A stretch of 64,000 bases of DNA, from assembly GCF_001548395.1 (NCBI RefSeq), contig NZ_AP017367.1:409001-473000 (forward strand). The letters run 5' to 3'. This DNA comes from Leptolyngbya sp. O-77. Lineage in GTDB: Bacteria; Cyanobacteriota; Cyanobacteriia; Elainellales; Elainellaceae. A model generated the notes under the pieces. The model saw nothing but the letters and a program-made list of their open reading frames with translations. It did no database searches and was not told the origin of the DNA. The position numbers and the translations under genes are program-made. Numbering within the stretch: position 1 is the stretch's first letter; every line of letters begins with the position of its first letter. Of the stretch, positions 17,992-27,034 are shown in pieces.

Positions 17992-18984
17992 ATGATTGTG
18001 CTGTTTGAAAGTCCAAGACTTGGGGTGACTGCGGAGTTGGGGCGATCGCTCGAAGCGTCGGGGGCGATCGCCGAAATTTTGGGCTTTTCCGTGTGGGCGA
18101 TCGCAACGGACGGATCTTCTGCGACCGAAGCGCTGACCGCCATTCCAGCCCAGCCTCAGCCGACCCCTGCTTTCTGGCTTGCGCCGCCGACCGCCGCATT
18201 CCGCTATGGTGAACTGTTTGCCGCTGCTCAGGCCAAGAACCTGCACCTGCCCAATACGCCGGCCCAACACCACCTTGCTCAGGAATTTCACCGCGCCTAT
18301 CCACTCCTCAAGGATTTGACCCCGGCCAGCATTGTGATAGAACAGCCAGGGGCAGTTGAAGGGGCGATCGCCCAACTCGGCTTGCCGCTGGTGTTTCAGC
18401 GCAGCGGGTCGGCGGCGGTGCTGCAAGACTGGCAACGGGCGTTGACGTTAGCCTTGCGGAGCAGCATCGCCAAAACGCCAGAGCAAGCGCGACGCATCGC
18501 AGCGGATTTATTAAACCAGGAACTAAACCAGGAATTAAACCAGGAACTCAGCCAGGAGCCACATCAGCCTATCCTGGCCCGCCGATGGGTTGACCTGCGC
18601 CATCACCACACCACGCCCGCCGGATTTCCCCTGGGGCGCGAGTTTCGCGTGGTGCTATGCAATCGGGAAATCCTCACCTATGGCTATGCCTGGCCCAGCG
18701 ACGACCCCGGACGCTGGCTCTCGGTCGAAGAAGAAGAGGCGCTGTTTGCCGTGGCTTTTGCCGTTGCCAAACGGCTAGACGTGCCGCTGCTGGGGGTCGA
18801 TATTGCTCAGACCCAGAGCGGCGAGTGGATCGCGCTAAAGACCGTTGATCCGCAGTTTGTCGGGTCGCCCCAACTTCCGCTCGTCCACTTCTGGCAGCAG
18901 TTAGGGAGTATGAATGAAAGGATTGGGCGATGGTCTAATCCGGTAAGCTCCGCAGACGCATCGGCGGATTTGAATCCTCCCTAA
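17992..18984 (+). CDS. ATP-grasp-like protein of unknown function
   Basis: This 330-aa soluble protein has a C-terminal half that looks like an ATP-grasp fold: PLGREFRVVLCNREILTYGY, then VPLLGVDIAQTQSGEWIALK, where D and the following acidic/polar residues fit metal-ATP binding. The N-terminal third is variable. Around residues 168-180 the sequence has three NQEL-type repeats encoded by a 12-bp tandem repeat. Substrate is unknown. It is separated from the divergent peptidase gene by 266 bp and followed at about 290 bp by the CHAT gene. Confidence 0.6.
   Translation: MIVLFESPRLGVTAELGRSLEASGAIAEILGFSVWAIATDGSSATEALTAIPAQPQPTPAFWLAPPTAAFRYGELFAAAQAKNLHLPNTPAQHHLAQEFHRAYPLLKDLTPASIVIEQPGAVEGAIAQLGLPLVFQRSGSAAVLQDWQRALTLALRSSIAKTPEQARRIAADLLNQELNQELNQELSQEPHQPILARRWVDLRHHHTTPAGFPLGREFRVVLCNREILTYGYAWPSDDPGRWLSVEEEEALFAVAFAVAKRLDVPLLGVDIAQTQSGEWIALKTVDPQFVGSPQLPLVHFWQQLGSMNERIGRWSNPVSSADASADLNPP
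18525..18560 (+). repeat. in-frame 12-bp tandem repeat in the ATP-grasp gene
   Basis: Three imperfect units of AACCAGGAACTA type encode NQELNQELNQEL followed by SQE. They add a flexible acidic loop without breaking the frame. Confidence 0.7.
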
Positions 18985-19064
18985 AAAGTCTGCTATGGTC
19001 TGGAGAAAAGTCTGCATTTTGCTTCAGGTTCCTGTTTAGAAAACGCAATGTACAGCTTCAGTTT

Positions 19065-19170
19065 GCCCTCCTCCCCGACCCCTTCTCCCTGCCTGGAAGG
19101 AGGGGAGCAAGCTTGGCTTAAAGTCCCTCTCCCACGGTGGAAGAAGGATTTAGGGTGAGGGAGATCAGCA
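19065..19170. repeat. CCTCACCCTAAATCC-type cyanobacterial intergenic repeat
   Basis: The segment contains CTCCTCCCCGACCCCTTCTC, a GGAAGGAGGGGAGC purine block, TCCCTCTCCCACGG and GGATTTAGGGTGAGGGAGA. The final words are the reverse of the CTCACCCTAAATCC element seen between genes in many cyanobacteria. Only one copy was noticed here. Confidence 0.6.
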
Positions 19171-19275
19171 AACCTGCACATCTCGTTTTAGGAATCAAGA
19201 AATTAGAAATCAAGAAATTGCTTTAGACATTTCCTTAAAACCTTAAAACGGCGAGAAAGCGGCGAGGCGGTCAGC

Positions 19276-22011
19276 ATGAGCCAACAGAAAAAGGCAACGC
19301 GCTGGATTCAGATGGGCAGACTCCTTTCAGGAATATGGCACTGGCGGCAGAACTGGCGTCGGCTACTCTACCTGGGGCTAGGTCTGTTGACCGTGGGGCT
19401 GTGTGTGGTGCTGCCGCTACGGTCTGGCTGGGGACAGGCCATAAACCTAGCGGCACAGGTGCAGCAGGGGATTGACCGCTATCGCCAGGGGGATTATCTA
19501 GGGGCGATCGCCCTCTGGGAAGCCGTGCGCGACACCTATCGCCAGCAGCCCAACCCTGCCTACGAAGTCATCCTCACGGAAAACCTGGCCCGGGCCCGGC
19601 AGGCCATCGGGCAACAGGCCGACGCGCTAAGCCTGTGGCAAACGGCAGGAAACACCTATCGCCAGCTTGCGGCCCAGCAGCCCGATCGCGCGGTGGACTA
19701 TACCGCCCGCTGGGGGCGATCGCTCACCGAGCAGGCGCAGATTTACAACCGCATAGGGCAATATCGCAAAGCCGTGGCGCTGCTGTGTGGCGAAGCAAAG
19801 CAGAGCGCCAAGGAAAGCTGTGCAGCCGAGAGCGCCGTGGCGATCGCCCAGCACACCGCAGACCGCCACGGCGAAGCCGCCGCCTGGGGCAGCCTGGGGC
19901 AATCCCATCGGCTGATGGGCAATGATGACTTGTCCAAAGCGGCATTAGACCAAGCCCTAAGCTTAGCCAGAACGCTCGACGACCGGACGCTGTTGGCAGC
20001 GACCTACAGCAACCTGGGAGCGCTGAAAGCCCGACAGGCGGTGGTGCGCTATCGGCAGGCCAACTCGGCAGATCTCCTGGGCGATGTGCAGCGAGCCGAA
20101 CGACTGCGAGATGAGGGGCGATCGCTCGACCAGTCCGCACTCCAAGACTTTCAGCAAAGCCTCGACTGGGCAACTCAGCCCGCCGAGCGGCTGCGGGCGC
20201 TGCTGGATGCGATTCCCGCCTACGACCGCACAGGCAATGTCGCAGCAGCCCAAAATGCTCGTCAGTCCGTCAAAGCCCTGCTGAATCAGCTTCCAACCAG
20301 TCAGGATACGCTGCTGGCCGCCCTCGACTGGGTGCGGCTGCTGATGCCCGCCTCGCCCCAGCAGCCGATTGCCCGCAGCCAGTGTTTTACCCCTGCTGCA
20401 ACTCCTGGAGCGAACCCTGCGGCGAATAATGACGCGAAGGAGACCCTGAATTCAATCGCGAATGCGGCCGAGAAGCTGGGCGATCGCCGCTCACTCTCAT
20501 TTGCGCTGGGGGAACTAGGACGCTGGTACGAATGTCAGAAGGAATACGAAAAAGCACTAGAAATCACGCAAGATGCCCGTATTGCCGCAGAGGGTGAATA
20601 CGACAGCCGCTACCTCTGGGAATGGCAAACGGGACGTATTTTGCAGGCGCAAGGACAAACGACGGAATCCATCGCGGCCTATGAGCGGGCGATCGCCACG
20701 TTAGAAATCATCCGCGACGACATCTTGATCGCCAGCCGTGATATTCAGTTTGATTTTCGAGACTCCATCGACCCAGTGTATCGGGAGCTAGTGGCGCTGC
20801 GGCTGAAGCAGGGCAAACCGTCGGAGTTGCTGCCACCCGCCAGCAGCGACCAGCCTGACAGCCTCAGCCGCGCCCTGGGGACGCTAGATTCTCTAAAACT
20901 TGCTGAATTGCAAAACTACTTTGGAGATGACTGCGTGCTGACCTCGCGAAACGTGGATCTGACGGTGGCGCAAAAGCTGCTGACGGAGGGCGATCGCACG
21001 GCAGTCATTAGCACGGTGGTTTTGGACGATCGGACTGCCGTTTTGCTGACGCTGCCCAATGGCGATCGCCAGTACGAGTGGATCAACACCGACCGCCAAA
21101 CCCTGCGCGACGAAGTCAACGCTTACCGTCGCGGTCTAGAGGTGGACTTTCGTGCCTACAATCCACAGCCCGCCCAAAAACTGTATGACCAGCTCATCCG
21201 CCCGTTTGAACCACTCTTCCAACAACAGCAGGTGGAAACGCTGACCTTTGTGCAGGATGATATCTTGCGGAGTGTGCCCATGTCAGCCCTGCACGATGGC
21301 ACGCAGTTTTTGATTCAAAAGTATGCGATCGCCTATACCCCCAGCCTGCAACTCACCAGCCCTGTCCCGCTAGATCGGGGCAACCTCCGCGCCCTCGCCG
21401 CCGGACTCACCGACACCAGCCCGTCCGACAGCGAAGCGGGTCGCTTTGACCCCCTGTTTTACGTCAGTGAAGAACTGGACGCAATTCTCACCGAACTGCC
21501 CCGCAGCCAGACGCTAACGGGCAACGCATTCCGGCTCGATAACCTGACACAAACACTGTTCTCGAACAATTTTCCGATTTTGCACATCGCCACCCACGGC
21601 ATCTTTGGCACTGAGGCAGAAGACACGTTCCTAGTCACGGCGGACCCACCAGAAAACAAGCTGACCCTCAACCAGCTTGATCGGCTCTTGCGGGGGGTCG
21701 ATCCAAACCGCCCGGTGCAGTTGCTCTCGCTCACAGCCTGCACCACCGCCGTCGGCGACGATCGCGCAGCGCTGGGGCTGGCCGGTGTCGCGGCCCAAGC
21801 GGGCGTTCGCAGCGTGCTGGCCTCGCTCTGGTTTGTCAACGATGCAGCCACCTCTGACTTGATTAAAGGCTTCTATGCAGATTTGAAAAACCCAGACCTG
21901 AGCAAAGCCAAAGCTCTACAGCAGGCGCAAACCCAGCTAATCGAGTCCGGCGGCAAGTTTGCCCGGCCGGCCTACTGGGCCCCGTTTATTTTGGTGGGGA
22001 ACTGGCTATAG
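19276..22011 (+). CDS. membrane-anchored TPR-CHAT cysteine protease
   Basis: In this 911-aa protein one N-terminal hydrophobic segment (about 33-52, LYLGLGLLTVGLCVVLPL) is a membrane anchor or uncleaved signal. Tetratricopeptide-like repeats cover about 60-480 (e.g. GIDRYRQGDYLGAIALWEAV). A C-terminal CHAT caspase-like domain covers about 590-911. The catalytic His is in HIATHGIFG (near 772) and the Cys in LSLTACTTAVGDD (near 819); both are present, so activity is plausible. CHAT proteins include HetF of heterocystous cyanobacteria and the Csx29-type proteases. The target here is unknown. The start ATG has GAGGCGG nearby upstream. Confidence 0.88.
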   Translation: MSQQKKATRWIQMGRLLSGIWHWRQNWRRLLYLGLGLLTVGLCVVLPLRSGWGQAINLAAQVQQGIDRYRQGDYLGAIALWEAVRDTYRQQPNPAYEVILTENLARARQAIGQQADALSLWQTAGNTYRQLAAQQPDRAVDYTARWGRSLTEQAQIYNRIGQYRKAVALLCGEAKQSAKESCAAESAVAIAQHTADRHGEAAAWGSLGQSHRLMGNDDLSKAALDQALSLARTLDDRTLLAATYSNLGALKARQAVVRYRQANSADLLGDVQRAERLRDEGRSLDQSALQDFQQSLDWATQPAERLRALLDAIPAYDRTGNVAAAQNARQSVKALLNQLPTSQDTLLAALDWVRLLMPASPQQPIARSQCFTPAATPGANPAANNDAKETLNSIANAAEKLGDRRSLSFALGELGRWYECQKEYEKALEITQDARIAAEGEYDSRYLWEWQTGRILQAQGQTTESIAAYERAIATLEIIRDDILIASRDIQFDFRDSIDPVYRELVALRLKQGKPSELLPPASSDQPDSLSRALGTLDSLKLAELQNYFGDDCVLTSRNVDLTVAQKLLTEGDRTAVISTVVLDDRTAVLLTLPNGDRQYEWINTDRQTLRDEVNAYRRGLEVDFRAYNPQPAQKLYDQLIRPFEPLFQQQQVETLTFVQDDILRSVPMSALHDGTQFLIQKYAIAYTPSLQLTSPVPLDRGNLRALAAGLTDTSPSDSEAGRFDPLFYVSEELDAILTELPRSQTLTGNAFRLDNLTQTLFSNNFPILHIATHGIFGTEAEDTFLVTADPPENKLTLNQLDRLLRGVDPNRPVQLLSLTACTTAVGDDRAALGLAGVAAQAGVRSVLASLWFVNDAATSDLIKGFYADLKNPDLSKAKALQQAQTQLIESGGKFARPAYWAPFILVGNWL

Positions 22012-22363
22012 GGAACAACGGGCTAGCCGAATGCAAAAAAATGCCCAGACGAACGATCGCCTGAGCTTTGCCTGTTATCTATGAGCTGATTGCCTGTACA
22101 CCTAAACGGCCGACTTAAAATAAAATCGCCGACCCGAATTGAAATCACATATAAACGAACCAGCCTAGATAAAGAGAAACTGAATTTTGTAAACTCCGTT
22201 TCGGGCAGCTGGCGGTATTGAAAACGATCTGTGATGCCAATTACAATACCAAACCTGATTTGAGTTGGGACTCAAAAGTCCTCCAATCTTTACCAATCGT
22301 TTCCTAGGTTTACTTTTCTACGTATTTTCACGGCTCCATCCTCTTCACACCCTGCGATATCTC
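22012..22363. other. intergenic region, about 350 bp
   Basis: AT-richer than its neighbours, with GATTTGAGTTGGGACTC near 22257-22273. No gene, RNA gene or clear terminator was found. The frame that extends nagB to 22265 is not protein-like. Confidence 0.4.
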
Positions 22364-23143
22364 ATGCGTCTAATCCTGTGCCCAACTGCTGTTGAGGTAG
22401 CTGAGTGGGCAGCACAATATATTCTGCGGCGCATTGCTGATTTTGCTCCGACGGGCGATCGCCCGTTTGTTCTTGGATTGCCCGCAGGCAGCACCCCGCT
22501 CAAGCTATATGCCCGTCTGATTGAGCTATACCAGCAGGGAAAAATCAGCTTTCAACATGTTGTCACCTTTAATATGGACGAGTATGTTGGGCTGCCCCAA
22601 AATCACCCGCAAAGCTATTGTGTCTACATGCGTCAAAACCTCTTGAATCACATCGATATTCCTGCCCAAAATGTTCATATTCTTGATGGCAACGCACCAG
22701 ATTTGGCCGCAGAATGTGCCGCCTACGAAGATAAGATTAAATCCTTTGGTGGCGTAAATTTATTCATCGGGGGCGTGGGCGAAGACGGCCATATCGCGTT
22801 CAACGAACCAGGTACCTCCCTTGCCCTCTCGAACGCACCTGCAAGCCCTGAGCGATCGCACGCGCCGGGTCAACGCCCGCTTTTTTTGACGACCCCAGCC
22901 AGGTGCCCACCCCACGCCCTCACCGTTGGCGTGGGCACGATTCTCGATGCCCAGGAAGTGATGATTCTGGCGCAAGGCGCGGCCAAAGCCCAGGCCGTTC
23001 ACCACGCGGTCGAAGGCTGCATCAATCACCTGTGGACGATTTCCGCGCTGCAACTGCATCCCAACGCCCTGATCGTGTGCGACGAAGACGCAACGCTAGA
23101 ACTGAAGGTGAAAACGGTGAGGGGGTTAGGGGAGCCGGGTTAA
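22364..23143 (+). CDS. nagB: glucosamine-6-phosphate deaminase with an anomalous internal segment
   Basis: NagB converts glucosamine-6-phosphate to fructose-6-phosphate plus ammonia. Family motifs before and after are clear: LGLPAGSTPLKLYARL, FNMDEYVGLP, GGVGEDGHIAFNEPGTS, ALTVGVGTILDAQEVMIL, VEGCINHLWTISALQLHP. Residues between FNEPGTS and HALTVG (22823-22913) do not fit. Reading that stretch with one C removed at 22824-22826, one T at 22881-22887 and one C at 22910-22913 restores a typical NagB sequence, including the RRVNARFF region with the conserved phosphate-site Arg. The net +3 keeps the frame open. As written, the enzyme would probably be impaired; homopolymer sequencing error is the simplest explanation. 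Start 22364 fits the family N-terminus. Confidence 0.85.
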   Translation: MRLILCPTAVEVAEWAAQYILRRIADFAPTGDRPFVLGLPAGSTPLKLYARLIELYQQGKISFQHVVTFNMDEYVGLPQNHPQSYCVYMRQNLLNHIDIPAQNVHILDGNAPDLAAECAAYEDKIKSFGGVNLFIGGVGEDGHIAFNEPGTSLALSNAPASPERSHAPGQRPLFLTTPARCPPHALTVGVGTILDAQEVMILAQGAAKAQAVHHAVEGCINHLWTISALQLHPNALIVCDEDATLELKVKTVRGLGEPG

Positions 23144-23149
23144 GAATTG

Positions 23150-23196
23150 AACTGGCAATCCAAAATTGCCAATCTAAAATCCAGAATCGATATCAC
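23150..23196 (+). repeat. AATCCAAAATC dispersed repeat, copy 3
   Basis: CAATCCAAAATTGCCAATC then TAAAATCCAGAATCG begin a few bases after the nagB stop and end upstream of the next start. Confidence 0.6.
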
Positions 23197-23221
23197 GCCA
23201 TCCCCTTACCCCCCTGCCCCA

Positions 23222-23566
23222 ATGACCCCTCCCGAACCCGACTTTGAACAGGCGCTAGACGAACTAGGGCGATCGCTCCAAACGTTGCAGGCACGCTACG
23301 CCCAAGTCAAGACCGATCAGCAGCGCCAGGAGACTCTGCAACAGCGCATTGAGCAGGTGCAGCGCGACTATGCCCATACGCAAGATCCATCCCTGAAACT
23401 GGAGCTAAAGCGCTTAACGGATCAGCTTGTGGAGTTGGAAGTGGCGCTAGAAAGTCAGCTTTTTTCTTGGAACAGCCTCAAGGAACCCTTCTGGATGGCG
23501 GTGCGCTTTGGCGGGGTAGGAATTGTGCTGGGGTGGCTGCTAAAGAGCCTCGCCGGATCGGGCTGA
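23222..23566 (+). CDS. coiled-coil protein with C-terminal membrane segment
   Basis: In this 114-aa protein, residues about 5-80 are a charged heptad-like helix (LQTLQARYAQVKTDQQRQE, LKRLTDQLVELEVALES) that should form a coiled coil. Residues about 88-108 are hydrophobic and glycine-rich (FGGVGIVLGWLLKSLAG), likely a membrane anchor. The family is an uncharacterised cyanobacterial one as far as I can tell. The frame extends upstream to 23147 through the dispersed repeat; the Met at 23222 is the sensible start. It converges with the Tab2 gene, with only 4 bp between stops. Confidence 0.65.
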   Translation: MTPPEPDFEQALDELGRSLQTLQARYAQVKTDQQRQETLQQRIEQVQRDYAHTQDPSLKLELKRLTDQLVELEVALESQLFSWNSLKEPFWMAVRFGGVGIVLGWLLKSLAGSG

Positions 23567-23570
23567 CCCC

Positions 23571-24395
23571 TTAGCCCAGCAGCCAAAACCCGCTATAGGT
23601 TACGCCTGTATCATCTGGCTGCACCAGCAGAAAGTGCAGACCGTTGGCATCGCGCTGCCGCTGCTGAAAGAGGCGGGCCGCCGCGGCCACGTCGGCATCG
23701 TGAAAGGTGGACAGAATCCAGCGATCGCTCAAGCCAGCCTCCAAAATCAGCCCGTCGGGGGTTCCTGGAACATAGCTCAATAGCGCAGGGCGCACCTCCT
23801 GAAGCCATCGCGCCAGCCTCATTGCCTGCCGTCCGCCGTCGATGATGACCCCCGGAACGGGCTGGGTAGAGGCCAGTCCCAGATTAATCGGCAAGAGGCG
23901 ATCGGGTGTGGAGCAAATGGGAATGGGGCGATCGCCATAGAGAATTTCCAGATCACCCGCAGCGAGGGCCGCAAATCGCCAGCGATCGCCCCAAATCGCC
24001 TCCGGCACGGGAACAGGGGGCGGCGCGTCAATTGCCAGCGGGTCATAGGTTTCGCCCGTATAACCCGGCAAGTTGGGATAGTAGGCAGCGCGGCGCAGCA
24101 ACAAATGTTTCAGCATCGGCGCGTGGCGCGTTGGCTCCACTGTGAAACCGACCGCTCTGGCTGCTGCTTCCATCAAGCCCAAACTCTGTGGCCGAAACAC
24201 CTGAATCCGCTCTGGCGTTCCTTCTGCCTGAAGCCGCCTAAACTGGGCCGCCAGCCAGCCCACCGTCGCCTGCGACTGTGGACAATCAATACAGGCGCTA
24301 AACGCCCCCGTTGGGTCGCACACGATCAATTCCCATAGGACTTCACCCGCATCGGTTTGCAGGGGACGACGGTAAAAATCAGCTTGCCACAGCAC
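23571..24395 (-). CDS. Tab2/Atab2-family RNA-binding protein (DUF1092)
   Basis: This is a homologue of Chlamydomonas Tab2 and Arabidopsis ATAB2, which are needed for translation of photosystem I psaB mRNA. The family start LWQADFYRRPL, the middle IQVFRPQSLGLMEAAA and the C-terminal YSGFWLLG are all present. No ATG lies near the family N-terminus, so the GTG at 24395 is proposed (274 aa); an ATG at 24482 would add a non-family leader. No good ribosome-binding site is seen for either. The cyanobacterial role is inferred from the plastid homologues. Confidence 0.82.
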   Translation of the reverse strand: MLWQADFYRRPLQTDAGEVLWELIVCDPTGAFSACIDCPQSQATVGWLAAQFRRLQAEGTPERIQVFRPQSLGLMEAAARAVGFTVEPTRHAPMLKHLLLRRAAYYPNLPGYTGETYDPLAIDAPPPVPVPEAIWGDRWRFAALAAGDLEILYGDRPIPICSTPDRLLPINLGLASTQPVPGVIIDGGRQAMRLARWLQEVRPALLSYVPGTPDGLILEAGLSDRWILSTFHDADVAAAARLFQQRQRDANGLHFLLVQPDDTGVTYSGFWLLG

Positions 24396-24513
24396 AGGAG
24401 AATAGAAAATACAGAAAATACAGGGGTTTGATGAGAGAAGGGCAGAAACGGGGGGCAGCGTGTGTCCTGCCTTCCCTATCATCTTCGCACCTTAGCCTTG
24501 TACACTCGTCCCA

Positions 24514-25392
24514 CTAGACTTTCTCTTCCTCCACCAGTGTCAGGCTCTCCCAGCCGCCCTGCGCGTCATAGCGGCGAATCATGCGCTGGCGCAGGGTAGG
24601 CGAGATCAACCAGCCCGCCTCCAAAAAGAAGGGCCGGCCTTTGGGAATGACAAGCGGCGTGTTGGCGGAGGCTCCGTCGGGCAGGAGCAGGAGCTGGAGC
24701 GGGGTGCTGCCCTGGGTGAAGTGGATAGCAGTTGGGGTGAGGGTGCCTGTGGTGCTGAGGGAGATGCCGGGGGCGGTGAGGTGCTGCTGGAGTTGGGTTC
24801 CGTCCAGGTTGACGGAGAGCCTGGTGGTGTAGGTTTCGGGCGATCGCCAGTCGGGATACAGCGTCACGGCGCGTCCACGCCAGGTGCCGACCAGTTGCTC
24901 GGCGGTGAGGGGCGGGCGCTCGGTGGCGGTGCTGCCCCGCCGCGTTTCGCGGATCAGCGTCAGGCTGCTGAGGCGGCTTTCCCCGCCTGCGCCGTGAAAT
25001 AGCTCCACCAAGCGCATCCGGCGATTCCCAAAGGGATTGCTTCGCGAATCGCCCGCGATTAGCCCAAACTCTGCGCCAAATTCCCCAAAGGGGCTAAATT
25101 GCAGCGACCCCTGCGAAAATGCGCCTGTTTCAAAAAACAGCGTGCTGCGATTCAGGCTGCTGTATTCCAGCACCTTTGTCGTTGGCGGGTCGCCCGTGGT
25201 CGATTCGCCAAATTCTAGCGTCTGGCGAATGGTCTGGTTTTGATTTAGCCCTTCTAGCGTGACCACCGTTGGTACGCTGCTGATTTCCATGCCCGCAGGC
25301 GACAGCCGCGTAAACGAGCCTTCCCAGGCTCCAAGGTTTTTCAGTAAGCACTGCCATTGGGACAGTTCAGACGATGGAGAGTCGCTAGTCAT
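24514..25392 (-). CDS. DUF3598 family protein
   Basis: This 292-aa soluble protein is of a cyanobacterial DUF3598 type, probably lipocalin-like beta-barrels: WQCLLKNLGAWEGSFTRLSP at the N-terminus, EYSSLNRSTLFFETGAFSQG, FGLIAGDSRSNPFGNRRMRL, and LVGTWRGRAVTLYPDWRSP opening a second similar half. The two-half organisation suggests duplicated barrels. Ligand and function are unknown. It lies about 120 bp upstream of the Tab2 gene on the same strand. Confidence 0.75.
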   Translation of the reverse strand: MTSDSPSSELSQWQCLLKNLGAWEGSFTRLSPAGMEISSVPTVVTLEGLNQNQTIRQTLEFGESTTGDPPTTKVLEYSSLNRSTLFFETGAFSQGSLQFSPFGEFGAEFGLIAGDSRSNPFGNRRMRLVELFHGAGGESRLSSLTLIRETRRGSTATERPPLTAEQLVGTWRGRAVTLYPDWRSPETYTTRLSVNLDGTQLQQHLTAPGISLSTTGTLTPTAIHFTQGSTPLQLLLLPDGASANTPLVIPKGRPFFLEAGWLISPTLRQRMIRRYDAQGGWESLTLVEEEKV

Positions 25393-26014
25393 AGGAACTG
25401 GTTTTTTGCACAGGGTTTTCGCGGGGGTTTAAGAAACGTGAACAAAAATTGTGTATAACTGATAACTTTTTGAAAATTCTCTGGAAAGATCCCTTATTCT
25501 AGGGAACCTTATAGAAAAGCTTATCCCGTATACATCACTGGTGATTTTTCACCCGAACGGGCGAGGCTCTTGGGAGGAGGTGGATTTCCTCTCAGCGGTG
25601 GATGGTTTGCCCTAGTCTATCGCTCTAAGATGACGAGGTTGGGGTTGTGGCAATGATTTTGCTGACTCTGACATTTCTAAAACTGGGCGTTGCTGAGGAT
25701 AGCAGCGAACTACGACCAGAGGTTGATCCTTCTGTGTCGGGGCGCTGTTAGATGCGGTCAACCCCTGATTTTCTGTGTGTTCATTACTGGTTAAATATGA
25801 GCGTTTTAGGACTTGCCTGGATGGCAACATCCACGGTCGGTTTTTTTTCGCCTTTTTTGGGACTGCCGATGCAGCCGCTGGTGGCTGAAGTTGGCGATGT
25901 ATCTACCGATTCCAGGTTTACTGCAACTCCGGTTCGGCAAGATGTCGCAAAAGCAAGCGGCGCAACCCCTAGAGAGGCAGCCCGCTGTCAGGCTGGGCGA
26001 TCGATTGATGATTT
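25393..26014. other. intergenic or disrupted 5' region of rlpA
   Basis: 25393-25796 holds no convincing gene; AGATCCCTTATTCTAGGGA near 25490 can form a small hairpin. From the ATG at 25797 a frame different from rlpA encodes a signal-peptide-like start (MSVLGLAWMATSTVGFF, then LGLPMQPLVAEVGDV) and stays open to 26303. It may be the displaced N-terminus of rlpA. Confidence 0.5.
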
Positions 26015-27031
26015 GTGTCTGGTAGGGCAGGCGGGGCGATCGCCCTCTGGCTCCCTTCTGTCTTGGCGAAACGTGCAGTTCATTGCGCCGCGACTGCTGG
26101 GGGCGATCGCCCGACCCCAGAGCTTCGTAGTGTTGTCAAGACTGACCGTTCCACTCAGACCAAATCGGCGATCGCTCCCCGCCCTCCTGCGGCTCCCAGG
26201 GTCTTGGTGCGTCCGGCTGCGGCTCCTGCTATGGGAGCGCAACAGGTTTTCAAGCAATGTCTGGACATTTCCCAAACGACTCCGCAAACATCGGCAGGCG
26301 TAAAGCGCGGCTCGACTCAGCAACCCCCGAAGCCGCCCGCCCCCGCCCGTCCCGAAGCCGCCGCACTATATCAGGTGTGGGTCAAGGGAAAGGTTGTGAT
26401 GGAGCTACCCAGCAGCAGCGAGGCAGCCCAAATTGCCCAACGGCTGACGGCTGCTCTGGGCAAGCCTGAATTTTCTGTAGACCAGTTGCGGCTGGTGATG
26501 GTGGATGGCAAGCCCAGCGCAGTGTTGGGCAATGAAGGCGCGACATCCGACGGGGGCGATCGCCTGCTGTTTACCGTCGATCGAGCGCTAGCCAATCGCC
26601 TGGGACGCACTGCCGATTTGGTCGCCATCGACTGGTTCAACAACCTGCGGGTGGCATTGGGTGAAGCGCCCCTGCCGCTGATGGCGGCGCAGGCAGACCT
26701 CTACAGCCTCACCCAGACCGACCGCAGCCTGGGCGGCATCACGTCCTGGTATGGGCCGGGCTTTCACAATCGCCTGACTGCAAACGGCGAGCGGTTTAAC
26801 CAATATGCCCTGACGGCCGCCCATCCGAAGCTGCCATTCAATACGTATCTGCGCGTGACCAACGTCCGCAGCGGAGCCTCGGTCATCGTCCGCATCAACG
26901 ATCGGGGGCCGTATATCGGCAAGCGATCGCTCGATTTATCGCGCCAGGCCGCCCGCTGCATCGGCAGTGAAAAACCTGGCGTGGTACGCTACGAGGCGGT
27001 GATTTTGGAGCCGCAGACGACGGTGCAGTAG
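26015..27031 (+). CDS. rlpA: RlpA-like double-psi beta-barrel protein, N-terminus uncertain
   Basis: The C-terminal about 90 residues are a clear RlpA/DPBB domain: GGITSWYGPGFHNRLTANGE, FNQYALTAAHPKLPFNTYLR, VIVRINDRGPYIGKRSLDLS. The middle (YQVWVKGKVVMELPSSSEA ...) matches the N-terminal domain of cyanobacterial RlpA proteins, preceded by an Ala/Pro linker. RlpA proteins are exported cell-wall lytic transglycosylases or binders, yet this frame begins at a GTG (26015) with no signal peptide. A TGA at 26009-26011 closes it upstream. The missing export signal lies in another frame from 25797, so a single-base loss somewhere in 26010-26300 is likely. The decarboxylase gene begins 3 bp after the stop. 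Confidence 0.7.
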   Translation: MSGRAGGAIALWLPSVLAKRAVHCAATAGGDRPTPELRSVVKTDRSTQTKSAIAPRPPAAPRVLVRPAAAPAMGAQQVFKQCLDISQTTPQTSAGVKRGSTQQPPKPPAPARPEAAALYQVWVKGKVVMELPSSSEAAQIAQRLTAALGKPEFSVDQLRLVMVDGKPSAVLGNEGATSDGGDRLLFTVDRALANRLGRTADLVAIDWFNNLRVALGEAPLPLMAAQADLYSLTQTDRSLGGITSWYGPGFHNRLTANGERFNQYALTAAHPKLPFNTYLRVTNVRSGASVIVRINDRGPYIGKRSLDLSRQAARCIGSEKPGVVRYEAVILEPQTTVQ

Positions 27032-27034
27032 CGC

